A stretch of 64,000 nucleotides of DNA from Aestuariivivens sediminis (lineage in GTDB: Bacteria; Bacteroidota; Bacteroidia; Flavobacteriales; Flavobacteriaceae). Under the pieces are notes generated by a model. That model saw nothing but the letters and a program-made list of their open reading frames with translations, was not told where the DNA came from and made no database searches. The stretch spans positions 124,001 to 188,000 of the forward strand of contig NZ_JAKMCP010000003.1 in NCBI RefSeq assembly GCF_022662105.1, in the 5' to 3' direction. The position numbers were made by a program, and so were the translations under genes. This document shows, piece by piece, positions 1 through 9,876 of the stretch (position 1 is the stretch's first letter; every line of letters begins with the position of its first letter).

Positions 1-274
1 CAATACCAGCTCCCATGTTTTCTCTAAATCGTCCTGAATAACTAAACAAATACGTATTTGGGGCATCATCAAACTGTACCCATTGTCTTTTATTGGTAAA
101 ACTGATGTATCTATTTTGTTCCCTGACAAAACTAAAGGTTGGATTTATGGCATATCTGTTAAACCTCAATCCATTTCTTATAGGCAAATCAAGAGCTATT
201 ACACCATCTTCTTGTGCTATAGATTGCTGAATACCAGCAAATAATATAATATATAAAAGAAGATGTTTAATCAT
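1..274 (-). CDS. PorP/SprF family type IX secretion membrane protein (N-terminal part)
   Basis: This is the first 91 codons of a gene that runs off the left edge. A signal peptide of about 20 residues ending in IQQSIAQ is followed by blocks typical of the PorP/SprF N-terminus: LPIRNGLRFNRY, INPTFSFVREQN and RQWVQFDDAP. The family consists of outer-membrane beta-barrels. They work with the T9SS in anchoring or exporting particular large adhesins, SprF with SprB being the type case. The gene starts 4 bp after the stop of the type B adhesin gene, so the two form an operon and this is probably that adhesin's partner. The assignment rests on the N-terminal motifs only; the barrel itself lies outside the window. 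Confidence 0.85.
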   Translation of the reverse strand, partial: MIKHLLLYIILFAGIQQSIAQEDGVIALDLPIRNGLRFNRYAINPTFSFVREQNRYISFTNKRQWVQFDDAPNTYLFSYSGRFRENMGAGI

Positions 275-278
275 AGTT

Positions 279-1718
279 TTATTTGATGACCGTTATTGAT
301 CCCTTTTTTGTATTGTTGTTTGCCGTTGTAATGATATAATAGTAGACTGGATTTATGGAATTAAAGTCTAATTGGTTTTGTGGCCAGTTATTTTGATAAT
401 CATTTGTTTGCAAGACGACTTTGCCCTGTGCACTGTAAATAACAACCTGAGTATCCGTCCCACTGACATACTGTTGCGGAATGATCCATGTGTCATTGAC
501 ACCATCACCATTTGGACTAATAACATTTGGTATATTACTAACTGCAGGAAAAGCATCTATCACCGAAAATGTAAATTCAGTAGAAGCATTGCAACCCGTC
601 GTTTGGGATATCACCACCCTGTAATTTCCTATTTGGTTTACTTGGTAAATATTGCTTACCGCCCCAGATATTAAAACATCATTTCGGTACCAGTTAAATG
701 TTGGGCTAATGGCATCGGTAGTCACGGTTACCGTCAATGTTTCTCCTTCGTCCAAATAATTGTTTTCCGGAACATCAATGGAGCTTGTAAAGCCTTCGGC
801 ATTAAGGTCTATCGATGCCGTATCTGTACAATTGCCCAAATCCACTTCCACCGCATAGGTTCCCGATTCGTTGGTTTGATACATCTGACTGGTAGCACCA
901 GAAATTTCCAGTCCATCTCTAAACCATTTATAACTAACACCCGAAATCGCACTTAGTGTTGTTGGTCCATTTCCCGAACAATACGGATTTCCCAAACTGG
1001 AACTAATCTCTGAAGTAGAACCCGAACCGGATTCGCTAACCGTAACTCGGTTAGAATAAGAATTAGACGTACAGGATCCGTAGTTCGTTTCTACAAAATA
1101 AGTTCCAGATTCTGTGACAACCAAAGATTCTCCCATGGATATAAACGCTGATGTTGATGGTCCTGTTTCTTTATACCAGTTAAAGGTTAATGAGGGGTAT
1201 TGCAACGGTGAGTTGTTTGAAGGGGGGCCTGGATTGTCTATAGTCAATAAGTAGCTGCCTCCCGGGCAGTAGGCACCGGTAGCCACTAAGTTGTTTATGG
1301 TAAATGGTTCATCCTGTGCTTTATAATAGGCCGGAAAGGCATCAGAGGGGGTACTTGTGGCGGCAGGAGATGTACTTTTCACCCTTAATCGATACGCTTC
1401 ACCCGAAACTGTTGTTGGAAATGAAAAGGTTACCGTGGCAGGAGAAGTGGTTATACTACCGGCTGTTGACGTATAAATAACGGTAGGACTAGAAAAGTCA
1501 CCCGTATCATCCGATAGCTCAATAAGAAATTCATTTCCTGCCGTTACGTCTCCTTCGGGTGAAAACGTGAATGTGACATTATACGTATTAAATGATGCAC
1601 TTGCACATGCCTGACTAAAGCCTAAATTGGGCTTACTAATTACAATTTGAGCATGACTAAATAAGGATAAGCATAAAGTAAAAACAACAATTACGATTAT
1701 GGATTTATAATATTTCAT
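279..1718 (-). CDS. Secreted adhesin-like protein with T9SS type B (gliding-motility) C-terminal domain
   Basis: The product has 479 residues. A signal peptide of about 23 residues (LFSHAQ) is followed by several Ig/PKD-like repeats, recognisable by the recurring pattern of a Trp-Tyr or Trp-Phe core (FNWYKETG, YKWFRDG, FNWYRND) and GTY/GNY-V-V strands. The end (about residues 395-479) is a CHU_C/type B sorting domain with the hallmark ISPNGDGVNDTW and a later YYYIITT strand. Such proteins are exported by the T9SS and attached to, or released from, the cell surface. It lies 4 bp upstream of a PorP/SprF gene, the usual genetic partner of type B cargo. Ligand and exact role are unknown; adhesion is inferred from architecture. 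Confidence 0.85.
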   Translation of the reverse strand: MKYYKSIIVIVVFTLCLSLFSHAQIVISKPNLGFSQACASASFNTYNVTFTFSPEGDVTAGNEFLIELSDDTGDFSSPTVIYTSTAGSITTSPATVTFSFPTTVSGEAYRLRVKSTSPAATSTPSDAFPAYYKAQDEPFTINNLVATGAYCPGGSYLLTIDNPGPPSNNSPLQYPSLTFNWYKETGPSTSAFISMGESLVVTESGTYFVETNYGSCTSNSYSNRVTVSESGSGSTSEISSSLGNPYCSGNGPTTLSAISGVSYKWFRDGLEISGATSQMYQTNESGTYAVEVDLGNCTDTASIDLNAEGFTSSIDVPENNYLDEGETLTVTVTTDAISPTFNWYRNDVLISGAVSNIYQVNQIGNYRVVISQTTGCNASTEFTFSVIDAFPAVSNIPNVISPNGDGVNDTWIIPQQYVSGTDTQVVIYSAQGKVVLQTNDYQNNWPQNQLDFNSINPVYYYIITTANNNTKKGSITVIK

Positions 1719-1969
1719 TTGTTATTTTTAATAGATTTAGGTAAAGCAAATCACGATCATTTAAAAAGAGATTGATGATGCATTCCAGTTGAACCGAAGA
1801 ACCTTAAGGTAACGCCTATCACCTGTTTTGAGGTTCCCTTTCTGCGAATTGACAGCTTCATTTCAAACAGAATGCCACAATTTATAGAGCCTCAATTCAT
1901 AGTTGCTTCATTTAGATTATTTGTGAAGAGTCATATCCATTCATAGTTAAATATAATCTCAAATACGTC

Positions 1970-3301
1970 TTAATCATCGATGAGATCCGGGTCGTTATTG
2001 GTAGCTATAATTTTGTTTATTTTCAATCTGAAATCCGGTCGTCTCTCATTTCTAATATCAATAAATGTTTCTGCATTGGGACTTTTGGAGTACACATTGA
2101 AAAAGGCACTATTACCATACCAATTTTCCAGGTCGTCATTATTAGCATTGTTTTCAACAAAAATATTTCCATTGCAGTTGTTAAAATACATCTCGGAAAA
2201 TTTAATCTTTTCTAAATTCTCTTGATTAATATGCACCTTACTGTCGAAAATAACGGCCGGATTAAAACCGGAAATCACGGTCTTTTCCATATCCAGGGAC
2301 GTAAAATGCCCCACGTATACCCCTGCCCTTACCAAGCCCATACTAATGTCATTCTTTAAATCTTCGCTATCATTAAGCAAGGTTAAGTTTTTAGCGGTTA
2401 AGGAAGTTCCCTTTTTAGACAAATCAACTTCCCCTGGTTCTTCATAAGACATCACTTTAACACATCTCGATCCCTCACTACTGGATATGTATGGGGAACG
2501 AACTGCCAGGGAATTGGTTAATTCGCACTGGGCACCATAATTAAATTTAAAATCATTACCATTAGATTTATAAGACACTGCCCTATCTATACTTACGGCT
2601 CCGCCCAAGACCTTAAAGGCATCACCGGCAGCAAAACTTACCATAACATGACTGATTTCGGTCTTTTTACCCACACCGGCTAACAGCAACCCATTAAAAT
2701 AACCGGCGGATTTGGTTCGTTTCCCGGCATATTCAATACGTACATAACGCAATATACCAGAGCTTGCTTCAATATTTTCACCACCATAATTGGTATTTCC
2801 GTAGTTGGCCGGATCGAGTTGTTCCAGATAAGCTGAAACTGACCCGTTACCGAATTTATTCGTAGGTGCGTCACCAAGAATCATAATGCCTCCCCAATCA
2901 CCGGCACGCTTTACACTTTTGCTAGAGGTAAAAATAATGGGATCGGTTTCCAGGCCTTTAGCCATAATTTTAGAACCTTTAGCTATGGTCAATGATCCAT
3001 TAGTTTTATAATCACCAATAATAACTGTTCCCGGTTCAATGGTTAATGTAGCCTGATTAGCAACAAACACACTCCCTAATAATAAATAGGTATATCGTTT
3101 ATGAAGTTTGGTGTCTTCGGTAATACGACCAGTTAGTATTTGAGTAGGTTCACCATAATATTCTTGATTGGGTCTGAATTGTGTCCAATTGTTTAACCAA
3201 TTGTCTATGCCTACTATTCCTTTTTCTTGTTGTCCGGATATAGTTCCAGAAACTCCAAATACCACAAAAAGCAAAAAGATTATTTTAGTAGATTTTTTCA
3301 T
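1970..3301 (-). CDS. Secreted beta-helix-like protein of a Bacteroidetes family without known function
   Basis: The product has 443 residues with a signal peptide ending near GTISGQ. After the signal comes a conserved-looking core with LTIEPGTVIIG, GSLTIAKGSKI, AGDWGGIMILGDAP and LRYVRIEYAG. These read as successive beta-strand turns of a right-handed parallel beta-helix. I recognise this as a widespread Bacteroidetes secreted family that databases often mislabel as 'multidrug transporter'. It has no membrane segments apart from the signal, so that label is not credible. No T9SS sorting domain is visible at the C-terminus (it ends NDPDLIDD). It stands alone between the type B adhesin operon and a small secreted protein. 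Function unknown; surface or carbohydrate binding is only a guess. Confidence 0.65.
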   Translation of the reverse strand: MKKSTKIIFLLFVVFGVSGTISGQQEKGIVGIDNWLNNWTQFRPNQEYYGEPTQILTGRITEDTKLHKRYTYLLLGSVFVANQATLTIEPGTVIIGDYKTNGSLTIAKGSKIMAKGLETDPIIFTSSKSVKRAGDWGGIMILGDAPTNKFGNGSVSAYLEQLDPANYGNTNYGGENIEASSGILRYVRIEYAGKRTKSAGYFNGLLLAGVGKKTEISHVMVSFAAGDAFKVLGGAVSIDRAVSYKSNGNDFKFNYGAQCELTNSLAVRSPYISSSEGSRCVKVMSYEEPGEVDLSKKGTSLTAKNLTLLNDSEDLKNDISMGLVRAGVYVGHFTSLDMEKTVISGFNPAVIFDSKVHINQENLEKIKFSEMYFNNCNGNIFVENNANNDDLENWYGNSAFFNVYSKSPNAETFIDIRNERRPDFRLKINKIIATNNDPDLIDD

Positions 3302-3532
3302 GTTTTAGGGCTTTTAAAAGATTAATCACTACTTTAAGGCCAAACATATAAAAAATATCCATGTAATGCAATTTTTTACGATTAAATGCATTATTTGAAT
3401 AATAATTAATCACTTTTATCGATGAAATACATCATTTATCGGATAAAGGTAATTTTGTCTGTTTTTCTTAAAATTATGTTAAAAAAACCTTTAATTCCAC
3501 CAAATCCTGAAATTATATTCAAATTAAAGCCC

Positions 3533-3563
3533 ATAAAAAAAGCTAATGGATACCATTAGCTTT
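3533..3563 (-). terminator. Intrinsic terminator after the small secreted-protein gene
   Basis: A perfect 11-bp stem (3539-3549 with 3553-3563, core GCTAATGG/CCATTAGC) has a 3-nt loop. On the minus strand it is followed by a run of seven T (3535-3541, partly inside the stem). It lies 30 bp beyond the stop of the minus-strand gene 3593-4039 and fits a rho-independent terminator for it. Confidence 0.8.
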
Positions 3564-3592
3564 AAGGCGTTTTTTAAATTATTCCATAGATT

Positions 3593-4039
3593 TTAATGGA
3601 ATTCGGCGTATTCATGAAGGGACTTTAAGGTTTCCTCGTAGAATAATATAGCAGAAATTAAGTTGTCGGTATCAGAATACGGTAGAATACGTTCCTGAAA
3701 CTCGGCGTTGGACTCTAAAAAGTTATCGGTAGCTTCGAATTGCCTGTCTAAACTCTTATAGTTTTCTTTATCGCTTGGAATACCTAAAGTAGACATGGTT
3801 ACACCTGGCTTGGTTGCGAAAGCAATATAAGGCAATAACCTCACCAGGCTTTCAATACGTTCAACATAAAGACCTAACAACTGACCTTTTTGAAGGCGCT
3901 CCAACTCAGGTTTATTATGGTATTTTTTTATGGCTACTCCTTCCTGAATAATACTCTTTTCTCCCTTATTCTTTTGGGCAAAACCTAGACCGGTTGCCAA
4001 GAAAAAACATAACGTTAAAAAAATAAATTTTGTTCGCAT
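3593..4039 (-). CDS. Small secreted protein of unknown function
   Basis: The start was set at ATG 4039 because the product then begins MRTKFIFLTLCFFLATG, a clean signal peptide cleaved near GFAQ. Starting 30 bp earlier would put ten polar residues in front of it. The mature part (about 130 residues) is helical and charged, with an NKPELERLQKGQLLGLYVERIESLVRLLP segment split across two predicted helices. No family is recognised. The gene is monocistronic: an intrinsic terminator follows it and a long gene-free stretch precedes it. Periplasmic or secreted location is inferred from the signal peptide only. Confidence 0.6.
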   Translation of the reverse strand: MRTKFIFLTLCFFLATGLGFAQKNKGEKSIIQEGVAIKKYHNKPELERLQKGQLLGLYVERIESLVRLLPYIAFATKPGVTMSTLGIPSDKENYKSLDRQFEATDNFLESNAEFQERILPYSDTDNLISAILFYEETLKSLHEYAEFH

Positions 4040-4821
4040 ATCGTAGATTTTAGTAATACTTTCGAACAAACATAATACATTTTATCGAATTATTTGGTAT
4101 TTTATCTATTTTTTTATGACTTATTGACGAATATTCCTTCTTGTTTTTTTAGTTGTAAAACGCTAATTCACTACAAATTAATACGTTGAGATATTCAAAA
4201 CATGTTAGATGAAATGCCCTATTAAAGTTGAATATTTTAATGGATTACCCAAACCCTCTGGGAGTCTGAATTATAATTCTTACAACATAGCACTATACTG
4301 GGATGACAAGGTTTTATTCCAATTGAATTATTATAAAGGCCACATGCTAATGCAAGGACTTAGGTCACGTTCTGGTCTGCTTCCAAATCATCCCAAATTA
4401 CCTTAACACCTGAATTGATTTTTTTTAGTTTTGTGAAAAGATGAACCATAACTTAAGACTATCGCTTATTTAATTCCTACGTTTTGAGCTTATCTTGTAT
4501 CGTCATCCCGTTATTTAAATAGTAGTCCTGTAATTTAAAAGAAAACCTCACCGCAACCCGGATCACCATGTTTATCTCCAAACACAAGCATGGATACATA
4601 TCCGTTTTGTAGTCATTAAGCCGGATAATACAGGTGTTTAATACCAAACCGAGAGCACTTCACAAATGTACTATATGAAATACGTTCAACGGATTATCAG
4701 TGAAAAAGCTATAAAATGGCTAGTCTTGTTGAATAAAATAGGCCATGACGAACTTCGTAATTAAAAAAGTTACCTACCAGTTACTATTTTTCTACATCCA
4801 TAAAGACCCATTAGCATATAT
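4040..4821. other. Gene-free stretch
   Basis: About 780 bp between a small secreted-protein gene and the SRAP gene. A 65-codon open frame at 4209-4406 lacks family resemblance, a signal sequence or a convincing upstream region, and I do not call it. The sequence looks like AT-rich spacer with no clear hairpin with T-run, tRNA or repeat. It could hold decayed coding sequence. Confidence 0.5.
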
Positions 4822-5553
4822 TCAAAATAAAGTGTCCTTTGAAACAGGTAACACACTATTAGGGTGATTGGTGTCCACTCCTCGCTTATAGAGATCCCGA
4901 CTCACGGGATGCGCCTTAAAGTCTCTTTGGGTAAAACCAAATGCCATTAATTCATTTATCTGGGACGGATTAAGCCCATCGTCCAACCAATCCTCGTAAA
5001 GGTCATAGGCCAACACCAAAGGCATTCGTTTCTTTTGGTTGTGCACTTCGGCAAAAAAAGCATTGGCTTCGGTGGTCAATATGGTTGCGGAATATAAGTT
5101 ATCATCCCATTTATTGTACAGTCCGGCCATGACAAACAAATCGCCTTCCGGAAATGTTCTGGTGGGTTGATAACAGAAATACGGTATGGCCACACCGTTT
5201 TCATGATGGGGTTCGAAAAAGCCATCACATAAGACCAGGCACCGTTTATCTTCGGCACTGTGTTTATAGGAGGTTTTTTCAAAGATGCTTTCACAGCGTG
5301 CATTTAAGGTATTGCTTTTCTTCCAAAAAGCCTCTGGATCATGGAGCCCCCAATCCGGTACCAAGCCCCAGGCAGCAGGATAAATCGCTTCTGGATTATC
5401 CATAGGTATAATGTAGATATTGCCATGCGTAAAACCATTAAGATGGTAATAGGGTGTATACTCCAAAGTAATGGTAAAATCCAGGCTCAATTCGGCTCGT
5501 AACCTCGAGATGACTTGTTCTTTTGTTTTACGTAAGGCCTTGGAATAACACAT
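4822..5553 (-). CDS. SRAP (SOS response-associated peptidase/HMCES/YedK) domain protein
   Basis: The product has 243 residues, the usual size of SRAP proteins. Cys2, which becomes N-terminal after Met removal, is present (MCYSKAL). The other family landmarks are also visible: Asn84-Ala-Arg (TLNARCES), Glu114 in CDGFFEPH, and His171 near KKRMPLVL. In the YedK/HMCES family Cys2 forms a thiazolidine crosslink with abasic sites in single-stranded DNA and shields them from breakage. The spacing in the last motif (HNQKKRMP rather than HxRMP) is slightly longer than usual. The gene lies 121 bp downstream of the dinB stop in the same direction and may belong to the same damage-response cassette. It may have its own promoter. 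Confidence 0.92.
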   Translation of the reverse strand: MCYSKALRKTKEQVISRLRAELSLDFTITLEYTPYYHLNGFTHGNIYIIPMDNPEAIYPAAWGLVPDWGLHDPEAFWKKSNTLNARCESIFEKTSYKHSAEDKRCLVLCDGFFEPHHENGVAIPYFCYQPTRTFPEGDLFVMAGLYNKWDDNLYSATILTTEANAFFAEVHNQKKRMPLVLAYDLYEDWLDDGLNPSQINELMAFGFTQRDFKAHPVSRDLYKRGVDTNHPNSVLPVSKDTLF

Positions 5554-5674
5554 AACCGAATGTAATCAATTTTAAAATAAAATGACCATCCGTTTTGGGA
5601 TTTATTGTTAGCACTATCTGTAAACCATAGCCCATGACTATTGAATGGGTTCTAGAATGGGGGTGTTCGACCAC

Positions 5675-6892
5675 CTAAATTCGCCTATTAGCCAATAATG
5701 GTGGGGGTTCTCCATTAAACGGATTCCATCTGCTAATGCTTTTGGCATGCATACCACTAGCTTTAATAACTGCCCTATCGCCATACCGTTCCCGCATTTT
5801 ATCCATAGCCTGATAGAGATTTATAATTTTTTCATCATCCTCAAAAAGATCAATCTGATACCCCCCCTCAACCAAATGGCTAAACTTCACCCCTATAAGC
5901 CGAACCAATAACCGTCTTTGATATAGCTTTTTGTAAAGAGACATGACCACGGGAATGATTTTATGATCGGCAGAGCTATAAGGTATCCTTTTTTGGATGG
6001 TATACGTGTTAAAATCGGAATATCGGATTTTAAAAGTAATGCAAGCCGTTAATTTATTACCCCTACGTAATTGATAAATCAGATTTTCTGCCATGGCCAT
6101 TATAATGCCCTCTAATTTCTTAACATCGGTAGTGTCCCTGTCGAATGTTCGTTCTGTAGAAATCGATTGTCTTTCACGGTATGGCACCACAGGGCTATCA
6201 TCAATACCATTGGCCTTTTTCCAAATGCTTAATCCGTTTTTACCTAACACCTTATACATCATTTCCATAGGCATTTTTTGCACCGTATGAATGTGTTTAA
6301 TACCCAAATCGCAAAGCGATTTAAAGGTTACGTCTCCTACCATGGGGATCTTCCTGATCGACAGGGGCGCTAAAAAGTGCTTTTCGGCACCCTTTAATAT
6401 CTGTATTTGATTGTTTGGCTTCGCCTCTCCCGTAGCCACTTTCGATACGGTCTTGTTCAATGATAACCCAAAGGATATCGGTAATCCGGTTTCTTTAATA
6501 ATTCTTGCTCTTAGCTCTGTAGCCAGCTGATGGCAGCCAAAAAATTTGTCCATACCTGTAAGATCTATATAAAATTCATCTATGGACGATTTTTCATAAA
6601 GAGGAACACCTTCCTTTATGATCTCGGTTACCATATTGGAAAACTTAGAATATATCCCGGAATTACCCCTTAAAATAATAGCTTCTGGACATAACATCCT
6701 GGCCATTCGCATGGGCATTGCAGAGTGTACTCCAAATGTTCTGGCCTCATAACTACAAGAAGCAACCACACCCCTATCGGTCGTACCGCCAATAAGAACT
6801 GGTTTACCGATTAGCTTCCTATCCAATAAGCGCTCGCAGGATACAAAAAAGGTGTCCAAATCCATGTGAACAATGGCTCGGTCTTGGTTCAT
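5675..6892 (-). CDS. dinB: Y-family DNA polymerase IV (DinB type)
   Basis: The product has 405 residues. The N-terminal palm carries the metal-binding Asp11 in HMDLDTFF and the Asp105-Glu106 pair in KSSIDEFYIDLTG. A finger segment (VVASCSYEARTFGV) and a helix-hairpin-helix-like thumb follow, then the little-finger domain. Near the C-terminus YQIDLFED (about 354-360) matches the QxxLF sliding-clamp binding motif. It carries out translesion synthesis. The start codon overlaps the stop of the upstream DnaE-type polymerase gene by ATGA (6889-6892), so translation is probably coupled. With the LexA-like repressor beyond, the arrangement resembles the SOS mutagenesis cassettes of other bacteria (ImuB/DnaE2 type). 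This protein, however, keeps the catalytic acidic residues that ImuB lacks. Confidence 0.93.
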   Translation of the reverse strand: MNQDRAIVHMDLDTFFVSCERLLDRKLIGKPVLIGGTTDRGVVASCSYEARTFGVHSAMPMRMARMLCPEAIILRGNSGIYSKFSNMVTEIIKEGVPLYEKSSIDEFYIDLTGMDKFFGCHQLATELRARIIKETGLPISFGLSLNKTVSKVATGEAKPNNQIQILKGAEKHFLAPLSIRKIPMVGDVTFKSLCDLGIKHIHTVQKMPMEMMYKVLGKNGLSIWKKANGIDDSPVVPYRERQSISTERTFDRDTTDVKKLEGIIMAMAENLIYQLRRGNKLTACITFKIRYSDFNTYTIQKRIPYSSADHKIIPVVMSLYKKLYQRRLLVRLIGVKFSHLVEGGYQIDLFEDDEKIINLYQAMDKMRERYGDRAVIKASGMHAKSISRWNPFNGEPPPLLANRRI

Positions 6893-9864
6893 ATAACCAT
6901 GGATTTAAAGGGCTTATCAGAATATCTAGGGTCTTCAATAATTGGTAATCGATACATCTCACTAACCTCTATGGTCACACAGTCAAATTCTTCAAGCACC
7001 TTACCAATTATACTGTAAACCCCTTTACCTCGAAAGGGATGTTTCGTCGCAACAGGGGGGAAATGTACCGTATCCAAAAAATTACCTTCAATATCCAAAA
7101 AGGTCCCGAAATACATCCGTTTACCATTGGACGTAGAGGTTCTTTTAGTGGTAACCAAATACCCCGTAGTACGTACCGTCTTATTACTATAATTCCTTAG
7201 CTCTCTGGCTTTTACATGGGACTCAAGAGGGTTTAAAAGCAGTTTAAAAGGATGGCAAAGCGGATAGCCCAACAACTCCATTTCATCAAAAGCATCCTCT
7301 AAGATTGTCGAAGGCAACTCCGGTGTTTTGTAGCTCATTCGTTCTGTCCTAAACAAGGTCATGGTATGCCTCTCACAAATTACCTTATTGATCTTCATGT
7401 AGGCCTCCCACAATAATTCCCTTTTGTGTATTCCTGTAAATCTAAATGCATTGATTTTAATAAGTATAGTCATCTGTTCCATGGAAATAGGGACCCGTTC
7501 AATAAAATCATCAAGGGATTCATATTTACCATTTCTAGTTCTTTCATCGACTATATTAGATATGGTTTTGGACTCAAAGGACTGTAAAAACATAAAGCCG
7601 ATAACAATGTGTTTCCCATAAATAACGGTATGTTTAAAACTCCTGTTGATACAAGGTGCTTCAATAATGCCACCATGCATCCTAGCCTCATGGATGTACA
7701 ATTCGGTACTGTAAAAGCCCCCAAAATTGTTAATGGTCGCCACCATATATTCCAAAGGATGATAGGCTTTTAGGAAAAGACTTTGGTAACTCTCCACGGC
7801 ATAGGATGCCGAATGTCCTTTGGCAAAAGCATACCCCGCAAAGCTTTCTATTTGTCTCCAAATCTCATGGGTTAAAGCCGGATCCTTTCCACCATGTTCA
7901 CAGTTGTTAAAGAACTGTTCCTTTACTTTTAAGAATTCGTCCCTCGATCTGAATTTGCCGGACATACCACGCCTTAACATATCGGCCTCACCAAGATTTA
8001 ATCCCCCAAAGTAATGAGCTACTTTAATAACGTCTTCTTGATAGACCATTACCCCAAACGTATCGGGCATAATGCTCAACAGTACAGGGTGTGCCTCCTT
8101 TCGTCGTTCGGGATAGCGATATCTCAAAATATATTCCTTCATCATACCGGATTTGGAAACCCCCGGACGGATTACAGAGCTGGCAGCCACCAATCCAAGA
8201 TAGTTATCCACCCTTAACTTTTTTAAGAGCATTCTCATGGCCGGGGACTCCACATAAAAACAACCTATAGCCTTGGCATTTTTAAGAAGGTATTTAATCC
8301 TTTTATCCTGTTTAAATCTTTTGATATCATGTATGTCTATTGGGGGTTTATCCGGATTGTTATAGCGGACTACTTCCACAGCCTCCTTAATCTTTCCAAG
8401 GCCCCTCTGACTTAGTATATCAAACTTATACAACCCTATATCTTCTGCTACTACCATATCGAACTGAGTTGTTGAAAATCCTTTAGGGGGCATAAACGTA
8501 GCAGTATAATAGTGTATGGGTTGTTCTGAAATAATAATACCCCCGGCATGTATGCCCAAATAGTTAGGAAACCCCTCGATTAATTGACTGTAGGTAATAA
8601 CGAGTTGGGAAAGCTTATCTAACGATCGGAAATTATAATGGCCTGAAGAAAGCGTGTCTATTTCAGATTTTGGCAGTCCAAATACCTTACCAAGTTCCCT
8701 AACCGATGCCTTGTACTTAAATGTATTATAGACAGTAATTAATGCCGTATGTTTGAATCTCCTAAAAATAAACGCAGTAACGTCATCTCTATCCCGCCAT
8801 GAAAAATCAATATCAAAATCCGGAGGATTGGTACGATAGAGGTTAATGAAGCGTTCAAAATACAAATCAAGTTCAATGGGGTCAACATCTGTAATTCTAA
8901 GTAAATATGCTATAATACTATTGGCTCCACTACCACGACCAACATAGAAGTACCCCTTACTCCTGGCGTATTTGAGAATTTTCCAGTTGATCAGAAAATA
9001 AGAGACGAATTCTTTCTGCTTTATAATTTTCAATTCCTTGTCGATACGGTCAAGAATTGCATCGGTTACTTTTTCATAGCGGTACTTTATCCCCTCATAG
9101 GTTAGTTTCCTTAAAAACCTATAGTCTAATGCCTTATTACCTGTATATGCCTCCTGGTTGTTGGGTGTTTGCTGACTAAAATCAAAAGTTACCTTACAGG
9201 CTTTAATCAATGCTTCAGTATTGGATATAAGATAGGAATGCTCCTTAAACTTTGAAACGAGATCACCTTTTGGCATGAATCTATCCGTTTCGGGGGCAAC
9301 TTCACATGAAGGCAATTTGCTTAAAAGGGTATTGTTATCGATAGCCCTGAGCAGCCTGTGGGTGTTGTATCCCTTTTTATCTTTAAAGGTAGTGGTATGC
9401 AAGAGGACCAACTTGCTCCTATCGCCATGGTAGCGTAAAAAGGTTAAGGTGTTTAAATCGGCATGTCTTACACCCCAGTATTCATTTCTTGACAGGGGAT
9501 TGCCATCATATTTTTGGAAGGGATATATCGTATAAACCTCATCCATTAATTTGGCTTTTGTGGGTATTGTAAACTGCTCTAAGTGTAAAAAAGAAGATAG
9601 ATACTCATTGATATTTTGAAAACCTACATTGGTCTTGGCCAAAAGGACAAATTCTTGCTTAGCCCCATTTCTAAAATCAACACCAATCATTGGATTGATA
9701 TGGTACTTAGGGGCAAGCCTCATGTAGTCCAAACACGCTGAGGTATTGTTAACATCCGTTACTGCAAAGCTATGGTATCCCCCTTTTTTTGCAAGATCGA
9801 GTAGTTCCTCCGGCTGTATCGTGCCGTACCGTAAACTAAAATAGGTATGCCCATTTAAAATCAT
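6889..9864 (-). CDS. dnaE: DnaE-type DNA polymerase III alpha subunit, short (probably error-prone, DnaE2/ImuC-like)
   Basis: The product has 991 residues, clearly shorter than the replicative DnaE of Bacteroidetes (roughly 1400-1500). It begins with a PHP domain (HTYFSLRYG, SFAVTDVNN). The usual metal-binding TDHxN is altered to TDVNN, so the PHP site is probably inactive. The C-family palm has GRGSGANS (about 310-317) and the catalytic aspartates Asp349 and Asp351 in PPDFDIDF, followed by YQEDVI and LGEADMLRRGMSGK. An OB-fold-like C-terminus ends near 970. Its direct coupling to dinB and its position opposite a LexA-like repressor indicate an inducible, damage-tolerance role rather than bulk replication (inference). 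The start codon lies only 5 bp after a TAnnTTTG box. Confidence 0.9.
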   Translation of the reverse strand: MILNGHTYFSLRYGTIQPEELLDLAKKGGYHSFAVTDVNNTSACLDYMRLAPKYHINPMIGVDFRNGAKQEFVLLAKTNVGFQNINEYLSSFLHLEQFTIPTKAKLMDEVYTIYPFQKYDGNPLSRNEYWGVRHADLNTLTFLRYHGDRSKLVLLHTTTFKDKKGYNTHRLLRAIDNNTLLSKLPSCEVAPETDRFMPKGDLVSKFKEHSYLISNTEALIKACKVTFDFSQQTPNNQEAYTGNKALDYRFLRKLTYEGIKYRYEKVTDAILDRIDKELKIIKQKEFVSYFLINWKILKYARSKGYFYVGRGSGANSIIAYLLRITDVDPIELDLYFERFINLYRTNPPDFDIDFSWRDRDDVTAFIFRRFKHTALITVYNTFKYKASVRELGKVFGLPKSEIDTLSSGHYNFRSLDKLSQLVITYSQLIEGFPNYLGIHAGGIIISEQPIHYYTATFMPPKGFSTTQFDMVVAEDIGLYKFDILSQRGLGKIKEAVEVVRYNNPDKPPIDIHDIKRFKQDKRIKYLLKNAKAIGCFYVESPAMRMLLKKLRVDNYLGLVAASSVIRPGVSKSGMMKEYILRYRYPERRKEAHPVLLSIMPDTFGVMVYQEDVIKVAHYFGGLNLGEADMLRRGMSGKFRSRDEFLKVKEQFFNNCEHGGKDPALTHEIWRQIESFAGYAFAKGHSASYAVESYQSLFLKAYHPLEYMVATINNFGGFYSTELYIHEARMHGGIIEAPCINRSFKHTVIYGKHIVIGFMFLQSFESKTISNIVDERTRNGKYESLDDFIERVPISMEQMTILIKINAFRFTGIHKRELLWEAYMKINKVICERHTMTLFRTERMSYKTPELPSTILEDAFDEMELLGYPLCHPFKLLLNPLESHVKARELRNYSNKTVRTTGYLVTTKRTSTSNGKRMYFGTFLDIEGNFLDTVHFPPVATKHPFRGKGVYSIIGKVLEEFDCVTIEVSEMYRLPIIEDPRYSDKPFKSMVI

Positions 9865-9868
9865 ATTA

Positions 9869-9876
9869 CAAAATTA
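9869..9876 (-). promoter_or_regulatory. -7 box of the polymerase operon, directly before its start codon
   Basis: TAATTTTG on the minus strand matches the Bacteroidetes -7 consensus TAnnTTTG perfectly. Four bases separate it from ATG 9864, so transcription should start at or just inside the start codon. The adjacent palindrome would cover the -33 region of this promoter. No clear -33 TTTG is seen. Confidence 0.55.

Noticed and set aside
1970-3301. Multidrug transporter label for the beta-helix-like protein
   Set aside because: Only one hydrophobic segment, the signal peptide; the rest is soluble beta structure.
4209-4406. 65-codon plus-strand frame in the gap before the SRAP gene
   Set aside because: No family resemblance, signal sequence or upstream promoter; low-complexity ending; more likely chance.
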